Origin: Pseudomonas morbosilactucae
GTDB lineage: Bacteria; Pseudomonadota; Gammaproteobacteria; Pseudomonadales; Pseudomonadaceae
Assembly (NCBI RefSeq): GCF_023241715.1
Contig: NZ_JALQCW010000036.1
Span: 62,001 to 126,000, forward strand
Reading direction: 5' to 3'
DNA: 64,000 bases
The position numbers and the translations under genes were made by a program. Position 1 is the first letter of the stretch, and the number at the start of each line of letters is the position of its first letter. Under the pieces are notes generated by a model. It did no database searches. It saw nothing but the letters and a program-made list of their open reading frames with translations, and was not told the origin of the DNA. This document shows, piece by piece, positions 55,164 through 64,000 of this stretch.

Positions 55164-56363
55164 TCAGGCGGCGCTGAACAGTTTGTGCGGGTCGATGACG
55201 AATTTCTTCGGTACACCGGCATCGAACTCACCGTAACCACGCGGCGCGTCGTCCAGGCTGATGACCTGCACCCCGACCACTTCGGCGATGTTGATGCGGT
55301 CCCACATGATCGCCTGCATCAACTGGCGGTTGTACTTCATCACCGGGGTCTGGCCGGTATGGAAGCTGTGGGATTTGGCCCAACCCAGGCCGAAACGAAT
55401 GCTCAGGCTGCCGATCTTCGCCGCGGCATCCACGGCGCCCGGGTCTTCGGTGACGTACAGGCCGGGAATACCGATCTTGCCCGCCACCCGCACCACGCCC
55501 ATCAGGGAGTTGAGCACCGTGGCCGGGGCTTCGTGCTGGGCACCGGAATGGCCATGGCCGCGGGCTTCGAAGCCCACCGCATCCACCGCGCAATCGACTT
55601 CCGGCTCGCCCAGCAGGGCGGCGATCTGTTCGTGCAGCGGAGTGTCCTGGGACAGGTCGGCGATTTCAAAGCCCTGGGCCTTGGCATGGGCCAGGCGCAC
55701 CGGGTTGACGTCACCAATGATCACCACCGCCGCCCCCAGCAGACGCGCCGAGGCCGCAGCCGCCAGGCCCACCGGGCCGGCACCGGCCACATACACCGTG
55801 CTGCCCGGCCCGACGCCGGCCGTCACTGCGCCGTGATAACCCGTAGGCAGGATGTCGGAGAGGCACGTCAGGTCGCGGATTTTCTCCATGGCCTTGTCGC
55901 GGTCCGGCAGTTTCAGCAGGTTGAAGTCGGCATAGGGCACCAGCACGTATTCGGCCTGGCCACCGGTCCAGTCGCCCATGTCGACATAACCGTAGGCACC
56001 ACCGGCGCGGGCCGGGTTGACGGTCAGGCAGACCCCGGTGTGCTGCTCCTTGCAGGAACGGCAGCGCCCGCACGCCACGTTGAACGGCACCGAAACCAGG
56101 TCGCCGATCTTCAGGTTCTCGACGTCGCTGCCCTTCTCGACCACTTCGCCGGTGATTTCATGACCCAGGACCAAGCCGACCTGGGCAGTGGTACGGCCGC
56201 GCACCATGTGTTGGTCCGAGCCGCAGATGTTGGTGGAAACCACACGCAGGATCACGCCGTGCTCGATCTTCCGGCCGCGCGGGTCCTGCATTTTTGGATA
56301 GTCGATTTTCTGGACTTCGACCTTGCCATTGCCCAGATACACGACGCCACGATTACCAGACAT
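55164..56363 (-). CDS. fdhA: Glutathione-independent formaldehyde dehydrogenase FdhA
   Basis: A 399-residue zinc-dependent medium-chain dehydrogenase that oxidises formaldehyde with tightly bound NAD, as in P. putida. Catalytic zinc ligands are Cys47 (NICGSDQH) and His68/Glu69 (GHEITGE); the structural zinc cysteines are 98, 101, 104 and 112 (CGRCRSCKEQHTGVC). The nucleotide-binding loop is VYVAGAGPVGLAAAASARLL. ATG 56363 (MSGNRGVVYLGNGKVEVQKI) matches the family start and 399-residue length. It lies after the sox genes and purU, consistent with removing formaldehyde released by sarcosine oxidase. Confidence 0.96.
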   Translation of the reverse strand: MSGNRGVVYLGNGKVEVQKIDYPKMQDPRGRKIEHGVILRVVSTNICGSDQHMVRGRTTAQVGLVLGHEITGEVVEKGSDVENLKIGDLVSVPFNVACGRCRSCKEQHTGVCLTVNPARAGGAYGYVDMGDWTGGQAEYVLVPYADFNLLKLPDRDKAMEKIRDLTCLSDILPTGYHGAVTAGVGPGSTVYVAGAGPVGLAAAASARLLGAAVVIIGDVNPVRLAHAKAQGFEIADLSQDTPLHEQIAALLGEPEVDCAVDAVGFEARGHGHSGAQHEAPATVLNSLMGVVRVAGKIGIPGLYVTEDPGAVDAAAKIGSLSIRFGLGWAKSHSFHTGQTPVMKYNRQLMQAIMWDRINIAEVVGVQVISLDDAPRGYGEFDAGVPKKFVIDPHKLFSAA

Positions 56364-56411
56364 GTCAGTCACCTCTGTAGTTGTTGTTGTGAAGAGAGTG
56401 GAAGGAGCGTC

Positions 56412-56486
56412 AAGCTTCAAGCGGCACGCTATGAGCCGCAAGAAGAGTGAAAACCGCTGTTACTTGTCGCTTACCGCTTGGAGCTT
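56412..56486. repeat. Long imperfect inverted repeat between purU and fdhA
   Basis: AAGCTTCAAGCGG (56412-56424) pairs with CCGCTTGGAGCTT (56474-56486), 12 of 13 positions. This resembles an intergenic repeat family rich in AAGCTTCAAGC found in Pseudomonas genomes. It lies in the 159 bases between the two genes. Confidence 0.55.
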
Positions 56487-56522
56487 GCTGCTGCTCTTAA
56501 AGAACAACGGTCCTATTGGCGT

Positions 56523-57353
56523 TCAAGAACACCCGCCTTTCAATGTGATAACCCACGGCCCGGGCAACGTCAGGCCTTCGATATCCCGACCCTTGGCAAT
56601 CAAGTCCTCGGGGTAGTGGCTGTGGTCCACCACTTCCACGCCCTGGGCGATGATCGGGCCTTCGTCCAGGTCGTTGTTGATGTAGTGAGCAGTCGCCCCC
56701 ACCAGTTTCACGCCCTTGTTGTAGGCCTGGTGATAAGGCTTGGCGCCCTTGAAGCCCGGCAACAGCGAGTGATGGATATTGATCGCCTTGCCATCGAGCT
56801 TGCGGCACAGCTCCGGCGACAGCACTTGCATGTAGCGCGCAAGGATCACCAATTCCGCACCGGACTCTTCAATCACCTGCCACACCTGGCGCTCCTGGGA
56901 CGGCTTGTCGTTGGGGTCGAGGGGGAAATGGTAGTAGGGAATCTGGTGCCAGTCGGCCAAAGGTTTCAAATCAGGGTGATTGGACACCACTGCCACTACG
57001 TCCATGGACAGCTGGCCGATGCGCTGGCGGTACAGCAGGTCGTTGAGGCAGTGATCGGCCTTGGATACCATGATCACTACTTTTGGCCGGTAGTTCGGTG
57101 CCGTCAGCTCGAAGTTCATGTCGAAGGCTTTGGCCCGTTCGGCCAGGCCGGTACTGAAACCCTGCTCGTCGAGGCCGTCCGGCTGGCGGAATTCCACACG
57201 AATAAAAAAACGGCCCGAGAGCCGGTCGTCGAAGGAATGGTGCTCAGTGACGTAGCAGCCCTGCTCGAACAGAAAGCGGGTCACCGCGTCCACCGTGCCG
57301 AGCACGCTGGGGCAGTCGGCGGTCAAAATCCATGTGTCGGGTGCGCGGCTCAT
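56523..57353 (-). CDS. purU: Formyltetrahydrofolate deformylase PurU
   Basis: A 276-residue enzyme that hydrolyses 10-formyl-THF to formate and THF. An N-terminal ACT domain (TADCPSVLGTVDAVTRFLFE) is followed by a formyltransferase-fold hydrolase domain with the catalytic INIHHSLLPGF and GATAHYINNDLDEGPIIAQ. ATG 57353 has GAGGAG 9 bases upstream. In the sarcosine cluster it recycles THF loaded with one-carbon units during betaine breakdown. Confidence 0.96.
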   Translation of the reverse strand: MSRAPDTWILTADCPSVLGTVDAVTRFLFEQGCYVTEHHSFDDRLSGRFFIRVEFRQPDGLDEQGFSTGLAERAKAFDMNFELTAPNYRPKVVIMVSKADHCLNDLLYRQRIGQLSMDVVAVVSNHPDLKPLADWHQIPYYHFPLDPNDKPSQERQVWQVIEESGAELVILARYMQVLSPELCRKLDGKAINIHHSLLPGFKGAKPYHQAYNKGVKLVGATAHYINNDLDEGPIIAQGVEVVDHSHYPEDLIAKGRDIEGLTLPGPWVITLKGGCS

Positions 57354-57394
57354 TACGGTTAACTCCTCAAGCAACTTCAGGTGGTGCGCCCCCT

Positions 57395-57471
57395 GCAGGA
57401 GCTGGGCTGGTCGACGATAGCGGCCTTGAGGGCGCCATCGCCGGCAAGCCGGCTCCTACAGAGAAGCGTCA
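57395..57471. repeat. REP doublet between soxG and purU
   Basis: GCAGGAGCTGGGCTGGTCGA and the inverted GCCGGCAAGCCGGCTCCTAC are separated by about 30 bases. The left arm is diverged; the right arm is a standard copy of the family. Confidence 0.8.
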
Positions 57472-57478
57472 CCTCATG

Positions 57479-58111
57479 TCAGGCTTCTACGCGCAGGCCG
57501 TATTCGGCAGCGGCGTCCTGCAACCACAACCACCAGTAATCGGAGAAGCTGCGGCGCACCAGCAGCTCCCAGGTCTCCTCGCCTGTACGGCGGATCACCA
57601 GTTGCGACTTGGCGAACACCGTGCCGATCGCCTTGCCCACCGGGAAGTTGTTGGGGTGCACGTCGTAGCTGGTGGACTTCATCAGCACCTGGCGCACGTT
57701 GGGACCGGACAGCTCAAGAATCTGCTGGCCGCCGCTGACGTTGACGATCTGAATGTGCAGGTCGCCCAGCGCCTCACGCAGTTGTTGCTCGGCAGCGAAC
57801 TCGTCACCGCTCGGCACAATCAGCAGCCATTCATCCGGACCCAGCCATTGCAGGCTGGTTTCGCCTTTGACGATCACGCTCAGCGCCGCTGGCAATTCGA
57901 TGCCCAGGGCCTTGTGCACGCCGGCGGCGAACGCCGGGTCATGACCGTCGCCACGGAGGGTCAGGTGGCCGAGGAGTTTCTTCTCACGCAGGGTGACACC
58001 GGCGTTCTTGCGGCCCTTGCCCACCAGGCTCGGCAGGTCGGCGTGGTGCAGCGACGACTCGGCCTTGGCCCCAGTGGTCGGGCGTTGTTGGTAAACATTG
58101 GCTGCGGTCAT
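57479..58111 (-). CDS. soxG: Sarcosine oxidase gamma subunit SoxG
   Basis: A 210-residue gamma subunit of heterotetrameric sarcosine oxidase. Family features include SLVGKGRKNAGVTLREKKLL, WLGPDEWLLIVPSGDE and YDVHPNNFPVGKAIGT. ATG 58111 gives the usual length. It is last of soxB-D-A-G on the minus strand, after a 66-base gap from soxA that carries a palindromic repeat. Confidence 0.95.
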   Translation of the reverse strand: MTAANVYQQRPTTGAKAESSLHHADLPSLVGKGRKNAGVTLREKKLLGHLTLRGDGHDPAFAAGVHKALGIELPAALSVIVKGETSLQWLGPDEWLLIVPSGDEFAAEQQLREALGDLHIQIVNVSGGQQILELSGPNVRQVLMKSTSYDVHPNNFPVGKAIGTVFAKSQLVIRRTGEETWELLVRRSFSDYWWLWLQDAAAEYGLRVEA

Positions 58112-58138
58112 AAAGCACCTGTCTTGAATTCTGTGATC

Positions 58139-58161
58139 GTTCCCACGCTCTGCGTGGGAAC
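58139..58161. repeat. Palindromic intergenic repeat between soxA and soxG
   Basis: GTTCCCACGC-TCT-GCGTGGGAAC is a perfect 10-base hairpin. This GTTCCCACGC family is a recurrent Pseudomonas intergenic palindrome distinct from the GTAGGAGC type. It could attenuate soxG relative to soxA. Confidence 0.8.
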
Positions 58162-58177
58162 GCCGCACTGGACGCTA

Positions 58178-61100
58178 TCAAATGTTCTGGCGGTCGCCTT
58201 TCGGGTCGAAGAACACCGAGGACACAATCTCCGCCTCGATCACGCTGCCATCCGCCTGGGGCGAAAACACCCGTTCGCCGATGCGCTTCAAGCCGCCTTT
58301 GACCACACCCATGGCAAACGAATAACCCAGGGAGTTGTGCGCGTAGCTGGAGGTGACGTGGCCGACCATCTTCATCGGGATCGCCTGCTTGGCGTCGAAC
58401 ACCAACTGCGCGCCTTCCGGCAACCACACGGTCGGGTCGATCGGCTTCAAGCCCACCAGTTGCTTGCGTTCTTCACGCACGCAGTCTTCACGGTTCATCC
58501 CGCGCCAGCCGATCCACGAGAACGGCTTGGTACGGCCCACGCACCAGCCCATGTTCAAGTCGTCCGGGGTCATGGAACCGTCGGTGTCTTGGCCGACGAT
58601 GATGAAGCCCTTCTCGGCCCGCAGTACGTGCATGGTCTCGGTGCCGTACGGCGTCAGGTTGTACTTCTTGCCGGCCTCGACGATCTGCTCCAACACGCCC
58701 ATGGCGTAGTCGGCCTGGACGTTGACTTCGTACGACAGCTCGCCGGTAAACGAGATACGGAACACCCGCGCCGGCACACCGCCGACCAGGCCTTCTTTCC
58801 AGGTCATGAACGGGAAGCCGTCCTTGTCCAGGTCGATGTCGGTGACTTCACTCAGCAGCTTGCGGCTGTTAGGGCCCGACAGGGTCATGGTGGCCCAGTG
58901 GTCGGTGACCGAGGTGAAGTACACCTTGAGCTCCGGCCATTCGGTCTGCTGGTAGATCTCCAGCCACTGCAGCACGCGAGCCGCGCCGCCGGTGGTGGTG
59001 GTCATCAGGAAGTGGTTGTCGGCGAGGCAGGCGGTGACGCCGTCGTCGAAGACCATGCCGTCTTCCTTGCACATCAGGCCGTAACGGGCCTTGCCCACGT
59101 CGAGCTTGGTCCAGGCGTTGGTGTAGATGCGGTTGAGGAATTCACGGGCGTCCGGGCCCTGGATATCGATCTTGCCCAGGGTCGAGGCGTCCAGCAGGCC
59201 GACGCTGTCGCGCACCGCCAGGCATTCGCGCTTGACCGCGGCGTGCAGGTCTTCACCGTGTTTCGGGAAGTACCAAGGACGCTTCCATTGCCCGACGTCT
59301 TCGAATTCGGCGCCGTTTTTCAGGTGCCACGAATGCAGCGCGGTGAAACGTACCGGCTCGAAGATATGCCCACAGTGACGGCCAGCCACCGCGCCGAAGG
59401 TCACCGGCGTGTAGTTCGGGCGGAACATGGTGGTGCCCATCTGCGGGATGGTCACGTTCAGCGAACGGGCGGCAATCGCCAGGCCGTTGACGTTGCCGAG
59501 CTTGCCCTGATCGGTACCAAAACCCAGGGCGGTGTAGCGTTTGACGTGCTCGACCGACTCAAAACCTTCCCGGGTCGCCAGTTCGATGGCGGCGGCGGTG
59601 ACATCGTTCTGCAGGTCGACAAATTGCTTGGGCGCCCGCGCCGTGCCTTTTTCGTGGGGCACCTGGAACAGCGCCAGGGTCGGCTCTTCAAGGCGGCTCA
59701 GGGCTTTGGGCAACACACCCTCTACCGCTTGGAACCCGGCTTCGCTGGCAGCGCGTACGCCCCCTTCAAAACCGTCGGCAAGGGAGTCGCCCAGGCTGTA
59801 GACACCGTTGATGCCACCGACGCACACACGTTTCTGCGGCGCCTCACCCGGTACAAAACCGAGAATGTCTTCACGCCAGACCGGCTTGCCGCCCAAGTGC
59901 GAAGCCAGGTGCACCACCGGGCTGTAGCCGCCGGAACTGGCGACCAGGTCGCAATCGAGCCATTCGCCGGGGCTGGTGACTTTATGGGCCTTGACGTCAA
60001 TCGCCGCGATGCGCGCGGCGGTGACGTGCTTGCTGCCACGGGCTTCGATCACCGCACTGGAGGTGAGGATCCGGATGCCCTTGGCCCGAGCTTCTTCCAC
60101 CAGGGCGCCGCGCGGGTTACTGCGGGCGTCGGCGATGGCCACCACTTGCAGGCTGGCATCGAGCCAGTCCAGGGCCACGCGGTAGGCGTGATCGTTGTTG
60201 GTGCTCAGCACCAGCTTCTTGCCCGGCGCCACGCCGTAGCGGCGCACGTAGGTGGAGACTGCGCCAGCCAGCATGTTGCCCGGCACGTCGTTGTTGCCGT
60301 AGACCAGTGGCCGCTCGTGGGTGCCGGTGGCCAGGACCACGCGCTTGGCCCGTACCCGGTGGATACGCTGGCGCACCTGGCCGATCGGGGCACGGTCACC
60401 CAGGTGGTCGGTGAGGCGCTCGTGGATGGTCAGGAAATTGTGGTCGTGGTAGCCGTTGACCGTGGCCCGAGGCAGCAGGAGCACGTCGGGCAGGGCCTGG
60501 AGTTCAGCGATCACGCTGGCCACCCATTCCGCCGCCGGCTTGCCGTCCAGGCTCTCGCGACTGTCCAGCAGGCTGCCGCCGAACTCTTCCTGTTCGTCCG
60601 CCAGGATCACCCGGGCACCGCTGCGCGCCGCGGCCAAGGCGGCGGCCAGGCCGGCAGGGCCGGCACCGACAATCAGCACGTCGCAGTGCTGGTTCATGTT
60701 GTCGTAGGTGTCCGGATCATTCTCGGTCGGCGAACGGCCGAGGCCCGCCGCCTTGCGGATGTACTTCTCGTAGGTCATCCAGAACGATTGCGGGTACATG
60801 AAGGTTTTGTAGTAGAAACCCGGCGGCATCAGCTTGCCGCCGACCTTGCCGAGGATGCCCATCATGTCGTTGTTGACGCTCGGCCAGCCGTTGGTGCTGG
60901 TGGCGACCAGACCTTGGTACAGCGCCTGTTGGGTGGCGCGCACGTTGGGGATCTGGGTGGCTTCGGTGGCGCCGATCTGCAGCACCGCGTTGGGCTCTTC
61001 ACAACCGGCGGCAAAGATGCCCCGAGGCCGGGAGTACTTGAAGCTGCGACCGATGATATCCACGCCGTTGGCCAGCAAGGCGGCGGCCAGGGTGTCGCCT

Positions 61101-61195
61101 TCAAAGCCTTTGTAGGTCTGGCCGTTGAAGGTGAAGGTCAGGACTTTATTGCGGTCGATCCGTCCACCGTTGGACAGGCGATTGGTCTGGCTCAT
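58178..61195 (-). CDS. soxA: Sarcosine oxidase alpha subunit SoxA
   Basis: A 1005-residue subunit. The N-terminal region has a ferredoxin-like fold (LTFTFNGQTYKGFEGDTLAA), followed by an NAD-binding Rossmann domain (DVLIVGAGPAGLAAALAAAR near residue 173). The C-terminal 400 residues are a glycine-cleavage T-protein-like, folate-binding domain (GLLDASTLGKIDIQGPDARE, GELSYEVNVQADYAMGVLEQ). The complex oxidises sarcosine to glycine, passing the methyl group to THF or releasing it as formaldehyde. It overlaps soxD by four bases. Confidence 0.97.
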   Translation of the reverse strand: MSQTNRLSNGGRIDRNKVLTFTFNGQTYKGFEGDTLAAALLANGVDIIGRSFKYSRPRGIFAAGCEEPNAVLQIGATEATQIPNVRATQQALYQGLVATSTNGWPSVNNDMMGILGKVGGKLMPPGFYYKTFMYPQSFWMTYEKYIRKAAGLGRSPTENDPDTYDNMNQHCDVLIVGAGPAGLAAALAAARSGARVILADEQEEFGGSLLDSRESLDGKPAAEWVASVIAELQALPDVLLLPRATVNGYHDHNFLTIHERLTDHLGDRAPIGQVRQRIHRVRAKRVVLATGTHERPLVYGNNDVPGNMLAGAVSTYVRRYGVAPGKKLVLSTNNDHAYRVALDWLDASLQVVAIADARSNPRGALVEEARAKGIRILTSSAVIEARGSKHVTAARIAAIDVKAHKVTSPGEWLDCDLVASSGGYSPVVHLASHLGGKPVWREDILGFVPGEAPQKRVCVGGINGVYSLGDSLADGFEGGVRAASEAGFQAVEGVLPKALSRLEEPTLALFQVPHEKGTARAPKQFVDLQNDVTAAAIELATREGFESVEHVKRYTALGFGTDQGKLGNVNGLAIAARSLNVTIPQMGTTMFRPNYTPVTFGAVAGRHCGHIFEPVRFTALHSWHLKNGAEFEDVGQWKRPWYFPKHGEDLHAAVKRECLAVRDSVGLLDASTLGKIDIQGPDAREFLNRIYTNAWTKLDVGKARYGLMCKEDGMVFDDGVTACLADNHFLMTTTTGGAARVLQWLEIYQQTEWPELKVYFTSVTDHWATMTLSGPNSRKLLSEVTDIDLDKDGFPFMTWKEGLVGGVPARVFRISFTGELSYEVNVQADYAMGVLEQIVEAGKKYNLTPYGTETMHVLRAEKGFIIVGQDTDGSMTPDDLNMGWCVGRTKPFSWIGWRGMNREDCVREERKQLVGLKPIDPTVWLPEGAQLVFDAKQAIPMKMVGHVTSSYAHNSLGYSFAMGVVKGGLKRIGERVFSPQADGSVIEAEIVSSVFFDPKGDRQNI

Positions 61196-61494
61196 ACCTT
61201 CTCTCCAGCAGCCTTGGCGGTGAATTGCGGCTTGCTGCCAATCTTGTAGGTTTCAAGAATTTCGTAGGTCACGGTGTCGCGGGTGGCGTTGAAATACTGA
61301 CGGCAACCGGCCGCATGGATCCACAGCTCGTGGTGCAGGCCGCGGGGGTTATCGCGGAAGAACATGTAGTCGCCCCACTGCTCGTCGGTGCAGGCATTCG
61401 GGTCGAGAGGGCGCGGAATATGCGCCTGGCCGGACGAATGGAATTCCTCTTCAGAGCGCAGTTCGCCGCAGTGAGGACAGAAGATATGCAACAT
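61192..61494 (-). CDS. soxD: Sarcosine oxidase delta subunit SoxD
   Basis: A 100-residue zinc-binding delta subunit. The probable zinc ligands are Cys6 and Cys9 (FCPHCGEL) with His60 and Cys64 (IHAAGCRQYF). RPLDPNACTDEQWGDYMFFR is a family hallmark. It sits between soxB (14-base gap) and soxA (four-base overlap). Confidence 0.97.
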   Translation of the reverse strand: MLHIFCPHCGELRSEEEFHSSGQAHIPRPLDPNACTDEQWGDYMFFRDNPRGLHHELWIHAAGCRQYFNATRDTVTYEILETYKIGSKPQFTAKAAGEKV

Positions 61495-61508
61495 AGGGAT
61501 TTGTCCTT

Positions 61509-62759
61509 TTAGTGGGCGACCGCAGCAGCGCCGTGTTCATCGATCAACGCACCGTTGTGGAAACGGTCGATGGAGAAAGGAGCGGCCAGCGGGTGCATTT
61601 CGCCCTTGGCCAGGCTCGCAGCGAATACGTTGCCCGAGCCCGGGGTGGCCTTAAAGCCGCCAGTGCCCCAACCGCAGTTGAAGAACATGTTCGGCACCGG
61701 CGTCTTGGAGATGATCGGGCAGGCGTCCGGGGTGGTGTCGACGATGCCGCCCCACTGGCGGTTCATGCGCACCCGGGACAGGACTGGGAACATCTCGACG
61801 ATGGCCTGGATGGTGTGCTCGATCACCGGGTACGAACCGCGCTGGCCGTAGCCAACCCAGCCGTCGATACCGGCGCCGATCACCAGGTCGCCCTTGTCGG
61901 ACTGGCTGATGTAGCCGTGCACGGCGTTGGACATGATCACGCTGTCGATAATCGGCTTGATCGGCTCCGACACCAGGGCCTGCAACGGGTGCGACTCGAT
62001 CGGCAGGCGGAAGCCCGCGAGCTTGGCCATGTGCCCGGAGTTACCGGCGGTGACCACGCCGACGCGCTTGGCGCCGATAAAACCCTTGTTGGTTTCAACG
62101 CCGATGCACACGCCGTTTTCCTTGCGGAAGCCGATGACTTCGGTTTGCTGGATCAGGTCCACGCCCAGGGCATCGGCCGCACGAGCAAAGCCCCAAGCCA
62201 CGGCATCGTGACGGGCCACGCCACCGCGACGTTGCACGGTAGCGCCGAGCACCGGGTAACGGGTGTTCTTCGAGCAATCCAGGTAGGGGATTTCGTCCGC
62301 CACTTGCTTGGCGTTGAGCAGTTCGCCGTCGACGCCGTTGAGGCGGTTGGCGCTGACCCGACGCTCGGAATCACGAATGTCCTGCAGGGTGTGGCACAGG
62401 TTGTAGACGCCGCGCTGGGAGAACATGACGTTGTAGTTCAGGTCCTGGGACAGACCTTCCCAGAGCTTCATCGCGTGTTCGTAGAGGTGCGCCGACTCGT
62501 CCCACAGGTAGTTGGAACGCACGATGGTGGTGTTGCGCGCGGTGTTGCCGCCGCCCAACCAGCCCTTCTCGACCACGGCGACGTTGGTGATGCCGTGCTC
62601 CTTGGCCAGGTAGTAGGCCGTGGCCAGGCCGTGCCCGCCGCCGCCGACGATGACCACGTCGTAGACTTTTTTCGGGGTCGGCGTGCGCCACATGCGCTGC
62701 CAGTTTTCATGGTGGCTGAGGGAGTGCTTGAAGAGGCCGAAGCCTGAGTAGCGTTGCAT
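61509..62759 (-). CDS. soxB: Sarcosine oxidase beta subunit SoxB
   Basis: A 416-residue flavoprotein of the DAO family that carries the sarcosine-oxidising FAD and the covalent FMN. The FAD motif is [20 protein letters not shown]; later elements include NTTIVRSNY and [17 protein letters not shown] 62759 ([20 protein letters not shown]) has GGAG 8 bases upstream; an ATG two codons earlier at 62765 lies only 2 bases from it. It follows glyA on the same strand, the conserved glyA-soxBDAG order. Confidence 0.97.
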   Translation of the reverse strand: MQRYSGFGLFKHSLSHHENWQRMWRTPTPKKVYDVVIVGGGGHGLATAYYLAKEHGITNVAVVEKGWLGGGNTARNTTIVRSNYLWDESAHLYEHAMKLWEGLSQDLNYNVMFSQRGVYNLCHTLQDIRDSERRVSANRLNGVDGELLNAKQVADEIPYLDCSKNTRYPVLGATVQRRGGVARHDAVAWGFARAADALGVDLIQQTEVIGFRKENGVCIGVETNKGFIGAKRVGVVTAGNSGHMAKLAGFRLPIESHPLQALVSEPIKPIIDSVIMSNAVHGYISQSDKGDLVIGAGIDGWVGYGQRGSYPVIEHTIQAIVEMFPVLSRVRMNRQWGGIVDTTPDACPIISKTPVPNMFFNCGWGTGGFKATPGSGNVFAASLAKGEMHPLAAPFSIDRFHNGALIDEHGAAAVAH

Positions 62760-62781
62760 AGTCATTACTCCAAAACGGCTC

Positions 62782-64000
62782 TCAGCGGTAAACCGGGAAA
62801 TCAGCGCACAGGGCGGCTACTTGCCGAGCGACATTGGCCTCGACATCGGCATCGCCGAGGTGGTCGAGGATGTCGCAGATCCAGCCGGCCAGCTCGGTGC
62901 ACTGGGTGACCTTGAAACCGCGGGTGGTGACTGCCGGGGTGCCGATGCGCAGGCCGGAAGTGACAAACGGCGACTGCGGGTCGTTGGGCACGGCGTTCTT
63001 GTTCACGGTGATGTGGGCGCGGCCCAGGGCGGCATCGGCTTCCTTGCCGGTCAGGCCTTGGCGAATCAGGCTGACCAGGAACAGGTGGTTGTCGGTGCCG
63101 CCGGACACTACATCGTAGCCACGTTTGATAAACACGCCGGCCATGGCCTGAGCGTTATCAATCACTTGTTGCTGGTACGCCTTGAAGCCGGGCTCCAGCG
63201 CTTCCTTGAAGCACACGGCCTTGCCGGCAATCACGTGCATCAACGGGCCGCCCTGGCCACCGGGGAATACCGCGGCATTGAATTTCTTTTCCAGCTCTTC
63301 GTTGGCCTTCGCCAGGATCAAGCCGCCGCGCGGGCCGCGCAGGGTCTTGTGGGTGGTGGTGGTGACCACGTCGGCGTAAGGCAGCGGGTTCGGGTACAGG
63401 CCGGCGGCGACCAGGCCGGCGACGTGGGCCATGTCGACAAACAGGTAGGCGCCCACTTTGTCGGCGATCTGGCGGAACCGCGGGAAATCCAGGGTTTTCG
63501 AATAAGCGGAAAAGCCGGCAATGATCATTTTCGGCTGATGCTCGACGGCCAGGCGCTCGACTTCGTCGTAGTCGATCAGCCCGGTGTCGGTGTCGATACC
63601 GTACTGCACCGCGTTGTAGAGCTTGCCGGAGAAGCTGACCTTGGCCCCGTGAGTCAGGTGGCCGCCGTGGGCCAGGCTCATGCCCAGCACGGTGTCGCCG
63701 GCTTGCAGCAAGGCGAGGAACACCGCGGCGTTGGCCTGGCTGCCGGAGTGCGGCTGGACGTTGGCGTAGTCGGCACCGAACAGCTGCTTGGCGCGTTCGA
63801 TGGCCAGGGCCTCGACCTTGTCCACGTGTTCGCAGCCACCGTAGTAGCGCTTGCCCGGGTAGCCTTCGGCGTATTTATTGGTCAGGCCGCTGCCCTGGGC
63901 CTGCATGACGCGCTTGCTGGTGTAGTTTTCCGACGCGATCAGCTCGATGTGATCTTCCTGACGTTGCTCCTCGGCATTCATCGCCGCCAGCAGTGCATCG
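62782..64000 (-). CDS. glyA: Serine hydroxymethyltransferase GlyA (5' end beyond the window)
   Basis: The visible 405 codons end at 62782 and stay open through the right edge; residues [20 protein letters not shown] show that about a dozen N-terminal codons lie outside. The enzyme converts glycine and 5,10-methylene-THF to serine. Signatures are [33 protein letters not shown] and the PLP lysine in [15 protein letters not shown]. As the first gene of the sox cluster it probably serves glycine and C1 units produced from sarcosine (GlyA1 type). Confidence 0.97.
   Translation of the reverse strand, partial: DALLAAMNAEEQRQEDHIELIASENYTSKRVMQAQGSGLTNKYAEGYPGKRYYGGCEHVDKVEALAIERAKQLFGADYANVQPHSGSQANAAVFLALLQAGDTVLGMSLAHGGHLTHGAKVSFSGKLYNAVQYGIDTDTGLIDYDEVERLAVEHQPKMIIAGFSAYSKTLDFPRFRQIADKVGAYLFVDMAHVAGLVAAGLYPNPLPYADVVTTTTHKTLRGPRGGLILAKANEELEKKFNAAVFPGGQGGPLMHVIAGKAVCFKEALEPGFKAYQQQVIDNAQAMAGVFIKRGYDVVSGGTDNHLFLVSLIRQGLTGKEADAALGRAHITVNKNAVPNDPQSPFVTSGLRIGTPAVTTRGFKVTQCTELAGWICDILDHLGDADVEANVARQVAALCADFPVYR

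Noticed and set aside
57332-61249. Very long plus-strand open frame (about 1300 codons) opposite soxG and soxA
   Set aside because: It is the antisense of conserved sox genes in GC-rich DNA, with a His/Val/Gly/Arg-rich composition and no family resemblance.

Overview
The window is chromosomal DNA of a fluorescent Pseudomonas, most likely P. fluorescens group. The evidence is the GC-rich coding, the gene products (DavB/DavA, the pqqFABCDE locus, FdhA, SoxBDAG), the many GTAGGAGC-type REP elements, and a gene order that largely follows the P. aeruginosa PA0460-PA0508 region as I remember it. Almost all of it is housekeeping or catabolic backbone. I see no prophage, insertion sequence, CRISPR array, rRNA or tRNA.

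Layout. 1-3.3 kb: tail of an unidentified gene, then an Lrp-type regulator with the lysine-to-5-aminovalerate genes davB and davA. 3.4-14.7 kb: PQQ biosynthesis (pqqF, A, B, C, D, E and an S9 peptidase), followed by a Pmp3-like membrane peptide, a class III aminotransferase, a MOSC protein and a LysR regulator. 14.9-22.1 kb: three paralogous long acyl-CoA dehydrogenases with a diguanylate cyclase gene between two of them. 22.4-27.4 kb: a small flagellar-rod-like protein, then bioD, bioC, bioH, bioF and bioB. 27.5-34.1 kb: comF, modE, a PhoX-like protein, the kinase SrkA/RdoA, rarD and a GcvR-like ACT protein. 34.6-40.2 kb: malate synthase G (frameshifted here), a response regulator, and a cNMP/CBS/DUF294 nucleotidyltransferase fused operonically to a DnaQ-like exonuclease. 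40.4-46.2 kb: an iron-starvation ECF sigma/FecR/TonB receptor set (FiuI-FiuR-FiuA type, receptor frameshifted in its signal peptide), a PepSY protein and two small membrane proteins. 46.3-52.9 kb: a GST, CreBCD, a retropepsin-like protein, a PlsC-type acyltransferase and a DUF2780 protein. 53.0-55.1 kb: an ECF sigma/RskA-type pair and an orphan secreted or membrane protein. 55.2-64 kb: fdhA, purU, soxGADB and the 3' part of glyA, which together oxidise sarcosine (from glycine betaine) and handle the C1 units released.

The most useful second looks are two single-base frameshifts (glcB near 35,382 and the fiuA signal peptide near 42,113), an ECF sigma gene whose homology-supported start codon is ATT, and several operator-like dyads whose identity fits the gene beside them: a BirA-type repeat on the bioB promoter, two PsrA-type repeats before an acyl-CoA dehydrogenase, an RccR-type repeat before glcB, and a DnaA-box cluster between rarD and gcvR. 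Site identities rest on recalled consensus sequences and were not checked by any search.
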